64,000 nt of DNA from Symbiodinium natans (taxonomy: Eukaryota; Sar; Dinophyceae; Suessiales; Symbiodiniaceae), in contig CAJNDS010002274.1 in the NCBI GenBank assembly GCA_905221605.1, positions 310,001 to 374,000 of the forward strand, in the 5' to 3' direction. The number at the start of each line of letters is the position of its first letter. Position 1 is the first letter of the stretch. The position numbers and the translations under genes are program-made. Below, in pieces: positions 49,001 through 61,000 of this stretch. The notes below the pieces were generated by a model. It searched no databases, was not told where the DNA came from, and saw only the letters and a program-made list of their open reading frames with translations.

Positions 49001-52000
49001 GCCAGGATGCCCGGGATCTGGTGAATTTCGAGAGGCGGAAGCAGATTCAGGGCTCTGTTGCAGCAAGCACATTGGATGATGGTAAGTCGTCGTGATCCTT
49101 TGAGAGTGCAGAAGCACAGAATAGAGATCAGCCGACTCAATATGGGGCGCATGTTAGTTGTAAAGCCCTTCTTCCAAGTGTGAGGCTCGAGTGGAACTTG
49201 ATGGACCTGCTGACCAACTTCTGGAAGTCCAAGCAGCACCCCCTCTGGGTGCCATCCCCCCCCCTGGTGTTTTGGGCAGGGGATGCATTCCGAGGAGAGT
49301 TGTTTGGTGCCGTATCGTCCTAGAGATGAGGTGGGGATGCGAGGGGGTGGCTGTAGCGGAGGAGTGGCTTCAACGGGTTGATTGAGGCTTGAAGCCACCT
49401 AAATGGCACCCCGGCGACCAGGTCACGCCGCCAGACGTTTTGCAGCAGGTGGTGCGCCGTGCCTCGGCACCTCATCATCTCTGCACGCGCAGCGGCATGT
49501 GGAATCATGTGGCAATGTCTGGAAATGAAGCCTTGCGCACGACTCCAAGGTATCTACTTGCAGCACAGCTTAGAGCCAGAAGCTCAACTTTGGCCCCCGG
49601 TTCTGTTGGCATCTGTTGATTTCGTGCCGGTGCAGACCCCAACGAGTGGGACCACGGATCTTCGCAATCTTCGGACTCTCCAGCCACGCGACGCGTTTCG
49701 ACGAGTTTAGAGGTTCAGAGAGCCAACAACGTGACATCAAGAACCGATGCTCGTCAAATCTTGCGCGAGATCTCGCCTTTAAGCAAAGTGGCACGGCAGG
49801 CAAGTTGTCAAGGGCTACCGCATGCTACCGCCCGAGTCCTGGAAGTGTCACTGCTCTTCCCGACTCTTCCCAACTCTTCACCCTCGCACTGGGTTCGAGC
49901 GTCTTCGGCCATCGGCTTCGGCAATCTGTTCCGCGCTATCGCCTGGCCAATGGCTAGAGGCACTTGCGGTCGAGCAGGCGTGTTGTTGCATGGATCTTGC
50001 GCGTCTTGACGTTCGCAGGCACAATGCACGCACATGGATGTTGACCCCGTTGAGGGTGGGATCCTGTTGGATCGGATCCACACTGTACAGTGTTGTGCAG
50101 CTTGGCGGGTGACCAGCCAAGTGTGGCGGTGGAGACGGTTTCCTCCTGCTTGGGCGTGCAATGTAAATTTCCGACATGCGGCATGCTCTACTCATCGTGG
50201 TGCCTGCCACTCTCCAATCACTTTCATGTGACCGCGGTGATCAGGCCGTTCTGAGCTACGCGGCTTGAAATTACAGCGTCGCATCCGATCTTCTGACGAT
50301 TCCGTTGGGTTTTTTTGGCATGTTCTTGCCGTAACATACGAAGATATACGAAACAATTCGAGGGGTCGCCTCCAACGGGAGCTTTGGCTCGCGGAGTCGC
50401 CGACGCTCCCACAGCAATTTTCGTACGCTTACAAAGAATGTGTGGTCAACAGAACATGGGATGAACAGGGCGGCCCGGCTCTCCTTCGCCGCGAAGGCCT
50501 TTTGCAGCGTTCTCCCTTTGCCCTGCACGCGGCCGCATCCTTGGCATGCCTGGCCCCGGCCGGCCGGTCCCCTACGCAAGGGACCTGCCGGGTATTGGCA
50601 TTCAGACCAGACCGCGACTAATTCAGTATACAAAATCAGCGCGAAAAAAACACAGTTCGTCCCCATGGCTCGCCTGGCCTGGTTTATGTGCAGCAGACAC
50701 GAATTGAGCCTGCCGTGAATCCTTTGCTTTCGCACGAACATGTCCAGACGACCCCAGCGCGGAGTCGCGCTCGGTGCCCTTCTGAGTTCTCGAGGCTCAT
50801 CTCCGCCAACTGTTGGCGCGTCACGAGATCTTGTTCCTGGACCCCTGTCGCTTTCCGTGTCTGCCCTGCGGGGTGCTCTGCCTTTCGGGCGCCTGCGTGC
50901 CGGCGAAGCGCACAGGTGTCACGCGCTCACGCGCTTGGCGTTTGCATGCAATTGCACACATCGTGGCGTGCTCTGCCAGGGTTGGCTTGCTTGTGGGGGC
51001 GCGGGGTGTTTGCAGCGCTGGGTGCGAGGCGAAAGCTCCTGCGAAATCGCCGTACAGGGCTGCGGGCGCAGCGCTGCGCAGGCTGGGCCTGCCGGGAGCT
51101 GCGCGCGGGCGACAGCAAGGTCAGGGAGTGGCCGCAGCATCTGCCGACGTCGAGGAAGCCGCCAGACAGCCGGAAAATTGAACCTGCAGCAGTGTACTTA
51201 ATGATTTGCTAGGGTCACCACCTTCTCAATATCTTTGGGGAAAGGTCAACTCGGTCCAGGAAGACGCATGCATGCAAATTCGCTCCGCGCACATGGGAAG
51301 CTGCTTGCATGCGCCTCCGCGGGAGAAAGGCATCCCGCCTACAACATTTTCACACCGGTTTGCGTGAAAGGAATCACGGCCCTTCTTGAAAGCGCAAAGC
51401 CTGCGGAACGCTGGATGTAGATTCCGCCACAAGGGAAAAGGCGAATGAACGGGTGCTGTCGCCGCAAGCAAGCCATCGAGCTGGTTCTTGGAGATTCGGT
51501 CCCCGCCCGCTGGTCAAGAAATAGGCGTCGCTTATACACATAACGTATCCCCCGTTCTCTGAAGACATTGTTGTGCTAAAGGCTTTGAAACCGTCTTCTG
51601 CTAATGGCTTTAGCAAACTCGTTTTTGTGCTAGTGGCGGTTGAGAATCACACTGCTGCTTTTTAGGCTTTGCAACCTTTCGCACCGTCAAGAAACAACCC
51701 TCTCCTCCTGGTGGCTTTCAAGCTCGCGGTGATGCTTTCAAAACGCACTCTTCTGCTCATCGTTGTTTGAGCTTTTTCTCGCTGTCATGCTACTGCTGCA
51801 GAAACACCGCGCCGGCTAGTGGCTTTCAAAATTGCGCTCTTCTGCTAGTCGTTGTTTGAACTGTTTCTCGCTGTCATGTTACTGGTGTAACAAAAGGACG
51901 CGCTCTTCTGCTAGTCGTTGAGTTTTTTCTCGCTGTCATGCTACTGGTATAAAAAAAACCGCGGCGGCTAGTGGCTTCCAAAACGCACTGTTCTGCTAGT

Positions 52001-55000
52001 CGTTGTTTACTTTTTTTCCGCTGTCATGCTACGGGTGTACAAAAACAGCATCGTTTGTGGCTTTCAAACGCAGTTTTCTGCCAGTCGTTGTTTCAGCTTT
52101 TTCACGCGGTCGTGCTACCGGTGTAGACAAACCGCACTCGCTGGAGGCTTTCAACACGCAGTCTTTTGCTAGTCGTTGTTTTGTGTTTTTGCTGCTGTCA
52201 TGCTATTGGTGTAGAAAAACCTCACCGGCTAGTGGCATTCAAAGTGCGATCTTCTGCTAGTCGTTGTTTAGTTTTTTTCTCGCTGTCATGCTGTGTAAAA
52301 ATTGTACCGGCTAGGGGCTTTCAAGATGCACTCTTCTGCCAGTCGTTGTTTAAACTTTTTTCGCTGTCATGCTATTGGCGTAAAAAAACCGCACAGGCCA
52401 GTGGCTTTCAAAGCGCACCGTTCTTCTAGTCGTTGTGTGATTTTTTCAGCTGTCATGCTACGGGTGTACAAAAACAGCATCGCTTGTGGCTGAACAAACG
52501 CAGTTTTCTGCTAGTCGTTGTTTAATTTTTTCACGCGGTCGTGCTGTTGGTGTAGATAAACCGGCCACTGGCCTTAACAACGCACTCCTCTGCCAGTCTT
52601 TGTTTAATTTTTTCTCGCTGTCATGCTGCTGGTGTTGAAACACCGCACCGGCTAGTTGCTTTCAACAGGCACGGTTCTTTTTCTCACTCGCATGATCATG
52701 GCGTAAGAACAATCGCACCGGCTAGTGGTTTTCAAAACGCGCTCTTCGGCGAGTCGTTGTTGAAATTTTGTTCACGCTGTCATGCTAGTGGTGTAGATAA
52801 ATGCTATTGGTGCGCAAAACCGCACTGGTTAGTGGCTTTTTAACACGCACTCTTCTGCTATTCTTTGTTTCAACTATTTCTCGCTGTCATGCTGCTGGTG
52901 TAAAAGAACCGCGCCGAAACGCACTCTTCTGCCAATCGTTGTTTAAACCTTTTCCGCGCTGTCATGCTACCGGCGTAAAACCTCACAGGCCAGTGGCTTT
53001 CAAAACACACTCTTCTGCTAGTCGTTGTTTAATTTTTTGTTTTTGCGCTGCCATGCTATTCGTGTATAAACACTGCACCGGCAAGTGCCTTTCACAACGC
53101 ACTCTTCTGCTAGTCGTTTTTTAGACTTTTTTCTCGCTGCCGTGCTGCTAACGTAACACCCGCACCGGCTGGTGGCTTTACACCGGCAAGTGGCTTTCAA
53201 AACGCACTTTTCTGCTAATTTGTCGTTGTTAAAAATGTTTCCCTCGAGATCGGTCTTGCTACTGGTGTTGCAAAACCGCACCGGTTGGTAGCTTTCAAAA
53301 CGTACTCTTCTGCCAGTCGTTGTTTGGACTTTTCTCGCGTCAATGCCACGGATGTGGAAAACCGCACCGGCAAGTGGTTTCAAAACGCATTCTTCGGCTA
53401 GTGCTTAAACTGGTTTTCGCTGTCATGCTACGGGTGTGGACAAAACGGTCATGCTGTTGGTCTATAAAACCGTGCCGGCTAGTGGCTTTCAAAAGGCATT
53501 CAAAAGGCACTATTCTGCGAGTCGTTGTTTAAATTTTTCCGCTGTCATGCTAGTGGTGTCGAAAACCCGCACCCGCTCGTGGCTTTCAAAACGCAGTCTT
53601 CTGCTAGTGTTATTGGTTTACAGAAAAAACCTGACCGGCTTGTGGCTTTCGAAACGCACTCCTCTGCTAGCCTGTTTATTTTCTCGCTGCCATGCTGCTG
53701 GTGTTGAAACACCGCACCGCCTAGTTGCTTTCAACAGGCACTGTTTTGTTTTCTTTGTCAAAGTCATGGTGTAGAAACAATCGCACCGGCTTCAAAACGC
53801 ACTCCTCGGCTAGTTGCTGTTTTTTTTTCATGCTGTCATGCCTGGTGTAGAAAAAAACTCACTTGCTAGTGGCTTTCAACACGCACTCTTCTGCAAATTG
53901 TGTTTAAACTTTTTCTCGCTGTCATTCTATTTGTGCGACAACCGCACTGGCGAGTGGCAATCAAAGCGCACTCCTGCTAGTCGTTGTGTGTTTTTTCCTT
54001 GCTGTCATGCTACTGGTGTAGAAAATCCGCACGGGCTAGTGGCTTTCAACACGCACTCTTCTGCTAATGTTTGTTTCAACTATTTCTCGCTGTCATTGGG
54101 TGTAGAAAACCGCGCCGAAACGCACTCTTCTGCCAATCGTTGTTTAAACCTTTTCCGCGCTGTCATGCTACCGGCGTAAAACCTCACAGGCCAGTGGCTT
54201 TCAAAACACACTCTTCTGCTAGTCGTTGTTTAATTTTTTGTTTTTGCGCTGCCATGCTATTCGTGTATAAACACTGCACCGGCAAGTGCCTTTCACAACG
54301 CACTCTTCTGCTAGTCGTTTTTTAGACTTTTTTCTCGCTGCCGTGCTGCTAACGTAACACCCGCACCGGCTGGTGGCTTTACACCGGCAAGTGGCTTTCA
54401 AAACGCACTTTTCTGCTAATTTGTCGTTGTTAAAAATGTTTCCCTCGAGATCGGTCTTGCTACTGGTGTTGCAAAACCGCACCGGTTGGTAGCTTTCAAA
54501 ACGTACTCTTCTGCCAGTCGTTGTTTGGACTTTTCTCGCGTCAATGCCACGGATGTGGAAAACTGCACCGGCAAGTGGTTTCAAAACGCATTCTTCGGCT
54601 AGTGCTTAAACTGGTTTTCGCTGTCATGCTACGGGTGTGGACAAAACGGTCATGCAGTTGGTCTATAAAACCGTGCCGGCTAGTGACTTTCAAAAGGCAT
54701 TCAAAAGGCACTATTCTGCGAGTCGTTGTTTAAATTTTTCCGCTGTCATGCTAGTGGTGTCGAAAAATTGCACCCGCTCGTGGCTTTCAAAACGCAGTCT
54801 TCTGCTAGTGTTATTGGTTTACAGAAAAAAAACTGACCGGCTTGTGGCTTTCGAAACGCACTCCTCTGCTAGCCTGTTTCTTTATTTTCTCGCAGCCATG
54901 CTGCTGGTGGAGAAACACCGCAGCCTAGTTGCTTTCAACAGGCACTGTTTTTTTTTCTCTGTCAAAATCATGGTGTAGAAACAAGCGCACCGGCTATTGG

Positions 55001-58000
55001 CTTTCAAAACGCGCTCCTCGGCTAGTTGCTGCCTTTTTTTCATGCTGTCATGCCTGGTGTAGGAAAAAACCTCACTTGCTAGTGGCTTTCAACACGCACT
55101 CTTCTGCAAATTGTGTTTAAACTTTTTCTCGCTGTCATTCTATTTGTGCGAAAACCGCACTGGCGAATGGCAATCAAAGCGCACTCCTGCTAGTCGTTGT
55201 GTGTTTTTTCCTTGCTGTCATGCTATTGGTGTAAAAATTCCGCACGGGTTAGTGGCTTTCAACACGCACTCTTCTGCTAATGTTTGTTTCGGCTTTTTAT
55301 CGCTGTCATGCTGGGTGTAAAAGAACCGCGCCGAAACGCACTCTTTTGCTAATCGTTGTTTAAGCTTTTTCCGCGCGGCGTAAATTCTTACAGGCCAGTG
55401 GCTTTCAAACACACTCTTCTGCTAGTCGTTGTTTAAACGTTTTCTCGCTGTTTTGCTATTGGTGTAAAAATATAGCACGGGCGTGTGGCTTTCAAAACGC
55501 ACTCTTCTGCTTGTCGTTGTTTAAACGTTTTTTTGATGTGTGGGAGTTGGTATCGAAATACCGCACGGGCGTGTGCCTTTCACAACGCACTCTTCTGCTA
55601 GTGTTTAAACTGTTTTTCGTGGTCTTGCCGTCATTGTAGAGACTGCCTTTCAAAACGTACTGTTCCGCAAGTCGTTGTTTATACTGTTGCTCGTTGTCAT
55701 GCAACTGATGTAGAAAGACCAGCCGTTGACCAGCCTTCAAAACACGCTTTTCTGCTAGTCGTTGTTTCAATTTTTCTCGATGTCATGCTGCTGGTGTGGA
55801 AGAAAACACGCGGGCCTCCGGCTTTCAAAAGCACTCTTCTGCTGGTGTTGAAACTGTTTCTCACTGTCATGCCACTGGTGTAGAAAAACTTTGTTTACAC
55901 GAAACCGGCCAGTGAATCGCGCTTTTTGCTAGTCGTTGTAAATTTTTTTGCTGTCATGAAAAAAACCGCACCGGCCAGTGGCTTTCAGAAAAGGACTCGT
56001 CTGGCAGTCGTTGTTTGAAATTCTTTCGTTGTTTAGCCATTGGTGTATATAAACCGCACCGGCAAGTGCCTTGCACAACGCACTCTTTTGCTCGTCGTTG
56101 TTTCAACTTTTTCTCGCTGTCATGCCATTCGTGCGAATAAACGCATTGGCTAGTGGCTTTCAAAGCGCACTCTTCTGCTAGTCGTTGTTGAGTTTTAAAC
56201 TTGCTGTCATGCTATTGGTGTAAAAAACCCGCATTGGCTAGTGGCTTTCAACGCGCACTCTTGTGCTAGTGTTTGTTTTAACTTTTTCGCGCGGTCATGG
56301 TAGAAGAACCGCGCCGAAACGCACTCTTCTGCTAATCGTTGTTTAAATGTTGGAAATACCGCACGGGCGTGTGGCTTTCAAAACGCACTCTTCTGCTAGT
56401 CATTGTTTAAACGTTTTTTTGCTGTGTGGGTATTGGTGTAGAAATACCACATGGGCGTGTGCCTTTCACAACGCACTCTTCTGCAGTGTTCGAACTGTTT
56501 TTCGCGGTCTTGCCGTCATTGTAAAGACTGCCTTTCAAAACGTACTGTTCTGAAAATCGTTGTTTAAACTGTTGCTCGTTGTCGTGCAACTGATGTAAAA
56601 AGATCAGCCGTTGACCAGCCTTCAAAACACGCTTTTCTGCTAGTCGTTGTTTCAATTTTTCTCGATGTCATGCTGCTGGTGTGGAAGAAAACACGCGGGC
56701 CTCCGGCTTTCAAAAGCACTCTTCTGCTGGTGTTTAAACTGTTTCTCACTGTCATGCTACTGGTGTAGAAAAACTTTGTGTGCACGAAACCGGCCAGTGA
56801 ATCGCGCTTTTTGCTAGTCGTTGTAAATTTTTTTGCTGTCATGAAAAAAACCGCACCGGCCAGTGGCTTTCAGAAAAGGACTCGTCTGGCAGTCGTTGTT
56901 TGAAATTCTTTCGTTGTTTAGCCATTGGTGTATATAAACCGCACCGGCAAGTGCCTTGCACAACGCACTCTTTTGCTCGTCGTTGTTTCAACTTGTTCTC
57001 GCTGTCATGCTATTCGTGCGAATAAACGCATTGGCTAGTGGCTTTCAAAGCGCACTCTTCTGCTAGTCGTTGTTGAGTTTTAAACTTGCTGTCATGCTAT
57101 TGGTGTAAAAAACCCGCATTGGCTAGTGGCTTTCAACGCGCACTCTTGTGCTAGTGTTTGTTTCAACTTTTTCGCGCGGTCATGGTAGAAGAACCGCGCC
57201 GAAACGCACTCTTCTGCTAATCGTTGTTTAAATGTTGGAAATACCGCACGGGCGTGTGGCTTTCAAAACGCACTCTTCTGCTAGTCGTTGTTGAGTTTTA
57301 AACTTGCTGTCATGCTATTGGTGTAAAAAACCCGCATTGGCTAGTGGCACTCTTGTGCTAGTGTTTGTTTCAACTTTTTCGCGCGGTCATGGTAGAAGAA
57401 CCGCGCCGAAACGCACTCTTCTGCTAATCGTTGTTTAAATGTTGGAAATACCGCACGGGCGTGTGGCTTTCAAAACGCACTCTTCTGCTAGTCGTTGTTG
57501 AGTTTTAAACTTGCTGTCATGCTATTGGTGTAAAAAACCCGCATTGGCTAGTGGCACTCTTGTGCTAGTGTTTGTTTCAACTTTTTCGCGCGGTCATGGT
57601 AGAAGAACCGCGCCGAAACGCACTCTTCTGCTAATCGTTGTTTAAATGTTGGAAATACCGCACGGGCGTGTGGCTTTCAAAACGCACTCTTCTGCTATCT
57701 TCTGCTAGTCATTGTTTAAACGTTTTTCTGCTGTGTGGCTATTGGTGTAGAAATACCACACGGGCGTGTGTCTTTCACAACGCACTCTTCTGCAGTGTTC
57801 AAACTGTTTTTCACGCTTTTCTGCTAGTCGTTGTTTCAATTTTTCTCGATGTCATGCTGCTGGTGTGGAGGAAAACACGCGGGCCCCCGGCTTTCAAAAC
57901 GCACTCTTCTGTTAGTGTTTAAACTGTTTCTCACTGTCATGTTACTGGTGTAGAAAAAACTTCACACCAAACCGACCGGCCAGTGAATCGGGCTTTCTGC

Positions 58001-61000
58001 TAGTCGTTGTTCCAATTTTTTCGCTGTCCAGTGGCTTTCAAAAGGCACTCTTCTGGTAGTCGTTGTTTATTTTATTTTTCGCTGTCATGCTTCTGGTTGG
58101 AAAAAGCCGCACCGGCTAGTGGCTTTCAGAAAAGGACTCGTCTGCCAGTCGTTGGGTGACGCCTGTTCCGTTGCAGCGGAAAAAGGGTGCGCTGGAGTGG
58201 ACGGGCAGGTGGTCCCCCAACAGTGGCTAACGCACACCACGGCGCCCAATGTCCGCGCCGACGACCGCCGCCGCCTTGACTTCGTCATCTACGGAGCGAC
58301 TCCTTGGCGGGGCCCTCTGCTGCGACGCGACGTTGGTCTCGCCGCTCTCGCGGACGGGTTTGCCCTAGCGTTGCGCCGCGGCTCATGATGGAGCTGCTCT
58401 GCGGGCCGCAAGCTCGCAGCTTACCCGGAGTTGCCCGCCGGCGGCCCGCAGCAGCTCGTCATGCTAGGAACAGAGGTCGGCGGGCGGTGGAATGCTGGCG
58501 CGCGACAGCTGCTCCGTGACCTCGTGCGGGCTCGCGCTCAGCGAACCCCGACCGCCGCGTCGTCGGCATGCGCGCGCAGGTGGTGGGCGATCCTTTCTGT
58601 CTCGGTGCAACAGGCCGTGACGAGCACAGCCCTGGGCTCCCCGTGGCCGGCACCGCCCTATGCCAGCCAGCAACAGGGCCCGGAGCTGGATCGGGTACTT
58701 GACCTTGCTGACACCGCAGGGCCGAGTCGCCTGCCGCTCCGCGGCCACTAGGGGCAGCTGCTGCCGGTGGCATAGGCCCCGACCGGACGTCTGCGGACGG
58801 AAACGAGGCGAGCAAAAAAAAAAATGCGCGAGACGATTAAAAACCACAACGCACTCTTCTGCTCGTCGTTGTTTCAACATTTTCTCGTTGTCATGCTGTG
58901 CGGCGAAAAACCGCACTAACTAGTTGCTTCCAAAGCGCACTCTTCTACTAGTCGTTGTTCTTTTTTTCCTCGCTGTCGTGCTATTGGTGTATAAAAACGC
59001 ACTTTCCTGCTAGTCTTTGTTTCAATGTTTTTATCGCAGTCCTGCTGCTGGTGTAGAAGAACCGCGCCGCAACGCACTCATCTACACACTCTTCGGCTAG
59101 TTGTTGTTTAAACGTTTTCTCGCTGTTTTGCTACTGGTGTAGAAATACCGCACGGGCGTGTGGCTTTCAAAACGCACTCTTCTGCTAGTCGTTGTTTGAG
59201 TTTTTTCTCGCTGTCATGCCACAGTTGTAGAAAACCCGCACCAGCTGGTGGCTTTGAAAACGCACTCCTCTGCTAGTTGTTAAATTTTTTTCTCGCTGTC
59301 AAACTTTTGGTGTGGGGAAACCGCATCGGCCAGTGGTTTTCAGAACGTACTCTTCTGCTAGTGTTTAAACAATCTCTCGCTGTTATGCTATGGGTGGGGA
59401 AAACTTTACAACAAAAACGCACCGGCCAGTGGCTTTCAAAAGGCACTCTTCTGGCAGTCGTTGTTCATTTTAATTTTTCGCTGTCATGCTTCTGGGCAAT
59501 ATATATATATATATATATACATAGATAATATCATTTTTTTTGTTTGTTGCGTTTGGTGTTTTGTTTCGTGTTTTGTCTTTGTGGCTTCGCTTTGTTGTTT
59601 TGCTTTGTTGTGTTACTTTGCTTTACTGCATTGTTTTTTTTTTGTTCTTGGTTTATTATTATTATTATTATTATTATTTTTTTTTATTTTTGCATGCGGT
59701 GTTGTGGTCAGCATGACTGAGTATGTGTGCATCAAGTGTGTTGATGATGTGAAGATTTTTTGTTGTGACTTAAATATGTGATTGAATTTAATGGATGATA
59801 TCAGTGAGATTTAACATTGGTGTCCAACAACCGCACCGGCTAGTGGCTTGTTTTGTTTAAACCATTTCTCGCTGTCATGCCATTGGTGTATCGAACCATG
59901 CCGGCTAGTCGCGGCTAGTCTTTCAAAAGGCACCGTTTTTCCCCACATCTTTGTGTGGGGTTCTTACTTTTGGGGCTGTCCCGCGCTCCTCCTCCTCCTC
60001 CTCCTCCTCTTCTTTCCTTCCTTCCTCCCTTCCTCCCTTCCTTCCTTCCTCCTTCCTCCGTCCTCCGTGCGCCACATCACACCATCATTATCATTACTCA
60101 CCACACGTACGCACCACATCACATCACCCGTGTATCATTACTCACCACACGCACGCACCACATCACATCACACGTGCACCACATCACGCACCATGACATC
60201 ACACCTCACCCACATCACATGACATCACACATGCCACCTCGCCCACACCACATCACGCGCCGCCACATCATGCGCCACATCGCTCGTGCCGCATCACGCA
60301 CGCAGACACTAGCTCCACCAGTGCACCACATCACGCGCGCCAAACGCTGGCAGGCGGCGCGGCACTTAGGGGCCCTGGGCCGTTGCCGCGCGCGCGCTCG
60401 GGGGCTCGCGAAACGGCAGGCGCGGCACTTGGGGGCCCTGGGCCGTTGGCGCGCGCGCGCGCGCGGGGGCTCGCGAAACGCTGGCAGGCGTGACGCACGC
60501 GTCGTTTGTGCTGGCAGGCGCAGCACTTTAGGGGCCCTGGGCCGTTGCCGCGCGTGCGCTCGGGGGCTCGCGAAACGCTGGCAGGCGCGACACGCGTCGT
60601 TTGTGCTGGCAGGCGCGGCACGCCGCGGCACTTAGGGGCCCTGGGCCGTTGCCGCGCGCGCGCTCGGGGGCTCGCGAAACGCTGGCAGGCGCGACACACG
60701 CGTCGTTTGTGCTGGCAGGCGCGGCACTTAGGGGCCCTGGGCCGTTGCCGCGCGCGCGCTCGGGGGCTCGCGAAACGCTGGCAGGCGCGACATGGCGCGA
60801 CACAGGTGTCGTTTGTGCTGGCAGGCGCGGCAGTTAGGGGCCCTGGGCCGTTGCCGCGCGCGCGCTCGGGGGCTCGCGAAACGCTGGCAGGCGCGACGCA
60901 CGCGTCGTTTGTGCTGGCAGGCGCGGCGCTTAGGGGCCCTGGGCCGTTGCCGCGCGCGCGCTAGGGCTCGCGAAACGCTGGCAGGCGCGACACACGCGTC